Below, one piece after another: positions 59,729 through 64,000 of a stretch of DNA of 64,000 nt. The translations under genes and the position numbers were made by a program. Source of the stretch: Christensenella sp. UBA7703 (GTDB lineage Bacteria; Bacillota; Clostridia; Christensenellales; CAG-138); contig DLGD01000001.1 in the NCBI GenBank assembly GCA_002482505.1, positions 1 through 64,000 on the forward strand, given 5' to 3'. The notes below the pieces were generated by a model that was given only the letters and a program-made list of their open reading frames with translations, was not told the DNA's origin and did no database searches. Position 1 is the first letter of the stretch, and each line of letters starts with the position of its first letter.

Positions 59729-60805
59729 ATGAAACGACGGGAATCCATCTATATTGCAGGGCCGGAGTGTTTTTACTCCGGCGGATTTGATCAACTCAAC
59801 GCCATGCGGCGCTTTGCCGAGGTCAACGGGTTTGATGTATCTCTGCCGAACGACACGCCGTTGAAGCTTGATCACGAGGATCTACGCAAGAATGCGGATG
59901 TAATCTTTGAAAACTGTGCGCAGAGCATGAACCAATCCACGGCAATCCTCTGTGATCTGGAATTTTACCGCGGGCCGGAGGCCGACGGCGGGAGCATTTA
60001 TGAGTTGGGCATGGCATATGCCAGAGGCATCCGCTGTTATGGTTATACGCGGGATAAGCGCGAGATGAAATGGAAATATCAAGGCCTCACGCTGAAAGAC
60101 GGCTTGCCATATGACCGCAAGGGGCGTGTGCTGCCTTATTGGGATCTGCCGTTTTCGCCGAACGTGGTGGGCTCGACCAAGATTATCGAAGGCGGATTTG
60201 CCGATTGCCTGAAGCTCTTTCAAATCGATTTGGAGGAGGAGCGTAAACGGGGTGAAATCCCGGCCGAGCCCGCATCGAACGAAAAGAGGACAATGCATCC
60301 CCCTACAATCTATCTGTCCGGGCCGGAGCGCTATGATGCCAACGCGCAAGAACGATATGCGGGTATGCGGCGCTTATGCGAAGCTCACGGTTTTTCGGTG
60401 ATTACGCCGATGGATGCTATCGAACAGCAACAAATGGAAGACCCCTATGCGCGCGCGGCGCAAACACTCCGCCGAAACGCAGAACATGTGCGTGCGTGCG
60501 ATATCTTGATCGCAAACCTGAATGATTTCCATGGCTGGGAACCGGAGAGTGACACATCGTTTGAGTGCGGCATGGCGTTCCAACTCGGCAAACGCCTATA
60601 CGGCTATATGGACAGCACCTTGCGGATGCGAGATCGGGTGCCAAGCCTCGGCGAAGCAAATGGATGGCGTGACATCTGCGGTTGCAACGTGGAGAATTTT
60701 GACTATCCGTTGAATTTGATGTTTGCCTCCTCAATGCCGGTGCTTGAAGGAACATTCGAACAAGTCGTAGAGAAAATTGCAGGCGATATACAACTCGAAG
60801 CATAG
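59729..60805 (+). CDS. Tandem-domain nucleoside 2-deoxyribosyltransferase
   Basis: A 358-residue protein made of two copies of the nucleoside 2-deoxyribosyltransferase domain. Copy 1 (about 5-165) has YIAGPECF and LEFYRGPEADGGSIYELGMAYARG. Copy 2 (about 190-345) has YLSGPERY and LNDFHGWEPESDTSFECGMAFQLG. Both retain the acidic residues before the helix and the nucleophile Glu (ELG, ECG). Single-domain NDT enzymes of about 150-170 residues form oligomers to move deoxyribose between bases. It is the last gene of the operon. Confidence 0.87.
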   Translation: MKRRESIYIAGPECFYSGGFDQLNAMRRFAEVNGFDVSLPNDTPLKLDHEDLRKNADVIFENCAQSMNQSTAILCDLEFYRGPEADGGSIYELGMAYARGIRCYGYTRDKREMKWKYQGLTLKDGLPYDRKGRVLPYWDLPFSPNVVGSTKIIEGGFADCLKLFQIDLEEERKRGEIPAEPASNEKRTMHPPTIYLSGPERYDANAQERYAGMRRLCEAHGFSVITPMDAIEQQQMEDPYARAAQTLRRNAEHVRACDILIANLNDFHGWEPESDTSFECGMAFQLGKRLYGYMDSTLRMRDRVPSLGEANGWRDICGCNVENFDYPLNLMFASSMPVLEGTFEQVVEKIAGDIQLEA

Positions 60806-61137
60806 GATTTATCTTCGGTTCTCACCGGGCGATGCAATTCTGTGTAGCAAAGCAGCGTATCTAGCGTCGCCCGTGAAAACAAAACTGGTAAATCTTCTTT
60901 GTGCAACCCTTTTTCCAAAGAAAGCACTTCTTAGCGGTTAATGACCGTTGTTTTGAGACGAAACAGAGGCGCTGAATATCTCGGGTATATAAGCGATATC
61001 ATATTGATCGATCCGCCTAGCGGCTGCCGGGCAGATCTTTTTTGCGTCTACGGTACAGGGAATGCTCCGGTTTTTAGCAAGATGCTTTCCTCGCGAGAGA
61101 AGATGGCGAATAGCGATGGATTGTATGATCGCCCTGG
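60806..61137. other. Intergenic region between convergent genes
   Basis: A stem-loop with arms CGGGCGA (60826-60832) and TCGCCCG (60867-60873) follows the operon by about 20 bases without a T-run and could end or protect the transcript. No gene is supported; an open frame reaching into the AraC gene on the other strand has no ribosome site. Confidence 0.5.
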
Positions 61138-62343
61138 CTATTCGTCCGAAACCGAAGAGGAATGCCGATTTCTGCAGGCGCTAGGTGTTTGCCCGGTTTG
61201 CCGCCTGAAACACTGTACAAAATGGCTTTGCGAACAGAATTGATAGAAAGTTGCGATGTCGGCAATTGGGTCATTGCTATGACGAACGAAATATTCCGCC
61301 TCTTCTATGCGCCTCTTGATGATGTATCGGCGCATGGGTTCGCCTGTTTCACGCTTGAACAAACCGGAGAGATAATTTGCGTTGTGATAAACCGCGGAGG
61401 CGATTTCATCCAGTGTAATCGGTTCACTCAAATGCGTGTCGATATACTCGATCACCTGTCGGATCATCGTGGAATATCTGCTGCCGCGTGCGGCTTGCAC
61501 ATGTGTGGTAAACCCCTTGATCATCTCCGCTTCGAATCCCGCAAGATGATTGGCCGTTGGTGCGGATTCGATTTTTTGGATATATGCGTCGCTGAGCGTA
61601 AACGCCTCATCCGGCTTAACGCCGCCGGAGATCGCAGCGCGTGCCATAAAGGTGCAACTGCAAATGAGAGAGTTTTTCAGCGAACGAATCGGCGTGTTGG
61701 CGAGCTTTGCGCGCGGCATGCGGTTGATATCGCGCAAGATGTGCTGCGAACTCAACGTGTCCCCGTTTGCGATCATGCGGCAGATCTCCAGTTCGATGGT
61801 ATAAGGCGCATGCTGAAACTGGCGGGTTCGGTAGTCCAACGTTTGCGTGTAATACCCATCGTCAATCGGTGTACCCGTATCAGGTTGAACCTCAGCGGTG
61901 TCCAGAAGTGATCGTTCGCTGGAAAACAGCGTTTCCAGAAGTTTTCCGGAATAGAATAGATGGCGTTCATCGAGAATAGGACAGGTTGCATAGTGTGCGG
62001 AGAGTTCCGCTTTGCAGCGAAACGGCAGGAGTCCCGCGCGGATCATTTGGCCGATTTTTTCGGAAGGGATAGAACTTTGCAGCACTGGTCCCGCCCGCAG
62101 CAGAACGCCATCCTTCGTAGTGAACAGCAGAAACGACTCGTTTACGGGTGTACTGTGATACTGTACGGATCGATCGTTCGGGTATGGGAGAGGGATCAAC
62201 GATGTATCTCCGGTGATTCGCGCAACGCAGGGGATGACATCCGGCAGGCAATAAGAAGGTTCGTTTTCTGGAAACATCTCGATTGGAATTCCCGTCGCAT
62301 AATGAAACGTGCGCAACATGTGGACCCGTGTTTCCGTATTCAT
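61138..62343 (-). CDS. AraC-family transcriptional regulator
   Basis: A regulator of about 401 residues. The C-terminal AraC/XylS domain (about 300-395) has LDEIASAVYHNANYLSGLFKRETGEPMRRYI and SHFVQCFRRQTGQTPS (both shown in part). The N-terminal 280 residues are a long sensing domain with no recognised motif. I chose the ATG at 62343, which is ideally spaced from AGAGGAG; ATG at 62349 is also possible. It is divergent from a CUT1 importer operon and is its likely activator, since that promoter has a good -10 but no clear -35. Confidence 0.85.
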   Translation of the reverse strand: MNTETRVHMLRTFHYATGIPIEMFPENEPSYCLPDVIPCVARITGDTSLIPLPYPNDRSVQYHSTPVNESFLLFTTKDGVLLRAGPVLQSSIPSEKIGQMIRAGLLPFRCKAELSAHYATCPILDERHLFYSGKLLETLFSSERSLLDTAEVQPDTGTPIDDGYYTQTLDYRTRQFQHAPYTIELEICRMIANGDTLSSQHILRDINRMPRAKLANTPIRSLKNSLICSCTFMARAAISGGVKPDEAFTLSDAYIQKIESAPTANHLAGFEAEMIKGFTTHVQAARGSRYSTMIRQVIEYIDTHLSEPITLDEIASAVYHNANYLSGLFKRETGEPMRRYIIKRRIEEAEYFVRHSNDPIADIATFYQFCSQSHFVQCFRRQTGQTPSACRNRHSSSVSDE

Positions 62344-62423
62344 CTTCATCTTCTCCTCTTGATATACTGAATATAATAATATAAAAATGAAAAAAATAAT
62401 AGAACAATTGTATCGACAACCCA

Positions 62424-62429
62424 TATAAT
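62424..62429 (+). promoter_or_regulatory. -10 box of the CUT1 importer operon
   Basis: Consensus TATAAT without a -35 match at 16-18 bp, in the gap between the AraC gene and the binding-protein gene. This fits activator-dependent transcription. The leader to the start codon would be about 80 bases. Confidence 0.5.
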
Positions 62430-62517
62430 GAAACTACAAGCGGGTCGCCCGGGCTCCACATTTCAACGGGCAATCAATTAAAAGCACACAGACAATTGAA
62501 CAAGGAGGAAGAGAAAG

Positions 62518-63789
62518 ATGAAAAAGATTCTTGGTATTTCGCTGACTTTGATGATGGTGTTTGCGCTGGCCGCAGGTTGTACCCCGGCGCCCGCAGCGAC
62601 GGCAGCGCCCGCAACGGAAGCGACAGAAGTCCCTGCGGCACCTGCCGCGACGGAAGCTGCTCTGGCTGAGCGTACGGTCATCAAATTTGCTGCGCAAGCG
62701 GACAGTACTCCTGCGACACAGGCGGTGATTGACGCATACAATGCGTCGCAGGAACTCTACACCGTAGAGTGGGTCGACATGACCAACGATTCCGGCGCCA
62801 TGCGCGAGCAGATTCTAACCAGTATGCAGGCAGGTTCCAGCGACTATGATGTGCTCTCTATGGACGTCGTTTGGGCGGGCGAATTCGCGGCGGCGGGCTA
62901 CATTGCCCCGATCGACCAGCTCATGCAGGCGGACGGGCTCAAGGTATCGCAGTTCAATGCAGGTTCTATGATGGCAGGCAACTATAGCGCAAAGCAATAT
63001 ACACTGCCTTTCTTCCCGGATCTTGGGCTGCTCTATTTCCGTAAAGACATTGTCTCTGCGGAAGATGCGGCAACGCTGGTTTCCGGTGACTACACCTACG
63101 CGGATCTTCAGGCGATGGCGGAGAAATACATGGGACAGGGCGGTACTACCGACGGTATCGTCTTCCAGGCGAAGCTGTATGAAGGTCTTGTCTGTAACCT
63201 CACCGAGTATACGGCGGGTTGGACAGATATTGAAGGCGGCCTGAAAGCCCTCAAGGCGATGGTTGATTCCCCGGCTTCCCCGGTGGACATTCTCAACTAT
63301 TCTGAAGGCGAAACGCACAATAGTTTCATCAAGGGGACGAGCGTGTTTGCACGCAACTGGCCGTATCAGTGGGGAATGATCGCCTCCGATGGCACCATTT
63401 CGCAGGATGTTGTCGACGTTGCCCCGCTGCCCGACGGATCGACTGTTGGCGGCTGGCTGCTCGGCATCAACAAGAACTCTACGCATCAGGAAGGCGCATG
63501 GGACTTTATGAAGTACGTTGCGACAGCTGGCCAGAAGATCATGTCCGTTCAAGGCGGCTACCTGCCTGGTTATAATGAGATGCTTTCGGATACGGATGTT
63601 GTTGCGGCAAATGCCATGCTCTCCATGCCTGGATTCCAAAACGCGCTTGCGACCACGATCTCACGCCCGGTCTCTGCACATTATTCCGAGACCTCCGATG
63701 CGATCATGAACGCCGCGCACGCCTACCTTTCCGGCGAAATGGAATTATCCGCTGCGGTAGACGCGATCAATACCGCGCTGGCAAAGTAA
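62518..63789 (+). CDS. ABC transporter substrate-binding lipoprotein (CUT1 family)
   Basis: Membrane-anchored binding protein of 423 residues. The signal peptide ends LAAGC (Cys21), an Ala/Thr/Glu/Pro linker follows (to about 50), then a family 1 binding domain with RTVIKFAAQADSTPATQAV, YDVLSMDVVWAGEFA and DFMKYVATAGQKIM. It probably takes up a di- or oligosaccharide or other glycoside. AGGAGGAAGAG precedes the ATG. A stem-loop and a permease gene follow. The AraC regulator upstream likely controls it. Confidence 0.9.
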   Translation: MKKILGISLTLMMVFALAAGCTPAPAATAAPATEATEVPAAPAATEAALAERTVIKFAAQADSTPATQAVIDAYNASQELYTVEWVDMTNDSGAMREQILTSMQAGSSDYDVLSMDVVWAGEFAAAGYIAPIDQLMQADGLKVSQFNAGSMMAGNYSAKQYTLPFFPDLGLLYFRKDIVSAEDAATLVSGDYTYADLQAMAEKYMGQGGTTDGIVFQAKLYEGLVCNLTEYTAGWTDIEGGLKALKAMVDSPASPVDILNYSEGETHNSFIKGTSVFARNWPYQWGMIASDGTISQDVVDVAPLPDGSTVGGWLLGINKNSTHQEGAWDFMKYVATAGQKIMSVQGGYLPGYNEMLSDTDVVAANAMLSMPGFQNALATTISRPVSAHYSETSDAIMNAAHAYLSGEMELSAAVDAINTALAK

Positions 63790-63803
63790 AGCACACAGCA
63801 GAG

Positions 63804-63837
63804 GCGGCGCTCCACCGTGGCTCGGTCGTAGCGCCGC
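63804..63837 (+). other. Stem-loop after the binding-protein gene
   Basis: GCGGCGCT (63804-63811) pairs with AGCGCCGC (63830-63837), with a weaker outer AGAG/CTCT pairing followed by TTTCC. It lies between the binding-protein and permease genes. Confidence 0.65.
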
Positions 63838-63870
63838 TCTTTCCGTTTGGACTTGAAAGGGAGGCTGTAA

Positions 63871-64000
63871 ATGCGAAAGACCATAACGGCAAAGCAAGCG
63901 GCGTTTTTGTTGCCGCTGTTTCTGCTTCTGGCCGTATTCGCGCTTTATCCGATCATCTCGTCTGCCGTCTACTCGCTGTTTGACTACCGGACGAATGACC
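63871..64000 (+). CDS. ABC transporter permease (MalF/UgpA type), partial
   Basis: The first 43 residues of a permease, cut off by the window end. AAGGGAGG precedes the ATG. The translation begins MRKTITAKQAAFLLPLF and continues into a clear membrane helix (LLAVFALYPIIS) and SLFDYRTND, typical of the first segment of MalF-type CUT1 permeases. The position after the binding-protein gene agrees with this. Confidence 0.82.
   Translation, partial: MRKTITAKQAAFLLPLFLLLAVFALYPIISSAVYSLFDYRTND

Noticed and set aside
60941..61243. Open frame of 100 codons between the operon end and the AraC gene
   Set aside because: No ribosome site, and its end is antisense to the AraC DNA-binding region.
1..64000. 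CRISPR arrays, rRNA, tRNA, prophage and insertion sequences
   Set aside because: No regularly spaced repeats, no cloverleaf with conserved TTCRA arm, and no transposase, integrase or phage gene was seen on either strand.

Overview
The window looks like a chromosomal segment of a Bacillota (Clostridia-type) bacterium. The evidence is near-consensus sigma-A promoters (TTGACA-17/18-TATAAT), strong GGAGG ribosome sites, an HPr with the regulatory Ser site, CcpA cre-like sites, YesM/YesN-type regulators, the Ctc form of L25, and lipoproteins with long Ala/Thr/Glu/Pro linkers after the lipobox. No rRNA, tRNA, CRISPR array, prophage or insertion sequence was recognised. The window is almost wholly carbohydrate and nucleoside uptake and breakdown, laid out as tightly packed operons that each carry their own regulator.

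Layout. 1-1,688: sparse, with one small ABM-like gene and a hairpin pair. 1,689-6,118 (minus): a GntR-regulated set with a shikimate-dehydrogenase-like enzyme, KDPG-type aldolase, phosphotriesterase-family hydrolase and 2-hydroxyacid dehydrogenase, probably for a sugar acid or lactone. 6,314-12,364: a DeoR regulator divergent from a complete 2-oxoacid dehydrogenase complex (E2, E3 and a fused E1 alpha-beta). 12,441-17,525 (minus): a DeoR regulator, DeoC aldolase, split transketolase, a sugar isomerase/epimerase-like protein and an alpha/beta hydrolase. 18,087-24,589 (plus): an alsBACEK-type D-allose operon plus a PfkB kinase. 24,929-25,501: ribosomal protein L25/Ctc behind an unusual terminator-containing leader.

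25,708-33,490 (minus): a BMP-type nucleoside ABC importer with a YesMN-like two-component system, separated by a hairpin-rich repeat element. 33,830-42,134 (minus): a mannitol-type PTS operon (EIICB, PRD regulator, EIIA) that also holds 1-phosphofructokinase, a sorbose-phosphate-reductase-like dehydrogenase, HPr and Enzyme I. This suggests mannitol is routed through fructose-1-phosphate rather than fructose-6-phosphate. 42,491-45,893: a leucine-rich-repeat lipoprotein, small membrane proteins and a tiny zinc-motif ORF.

46,104-60,805: the most novel part. A GntR regulator faces a 13-gene operon that combines a frl-like set (SBP and two permeases without an ATPase, PfkB kinases, SIS-domain protein) with many enzymes acting on N-ribosyl bonds: two ADP-ribosylglycohydrolase-family proteins, a nucleoside phosphorylase-like protein, a nucleoside hydrolase and a double-domain nucleoside deoxyribosyltransferase. 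A formyl-THF cycloligase-like protein and a YjbQ protein are also present. It reads as a salvage system for an unidentified N-glycoside. 61,138-64,000: an AraC regulator and the start of another ABC sugar importer, cut by the window end.
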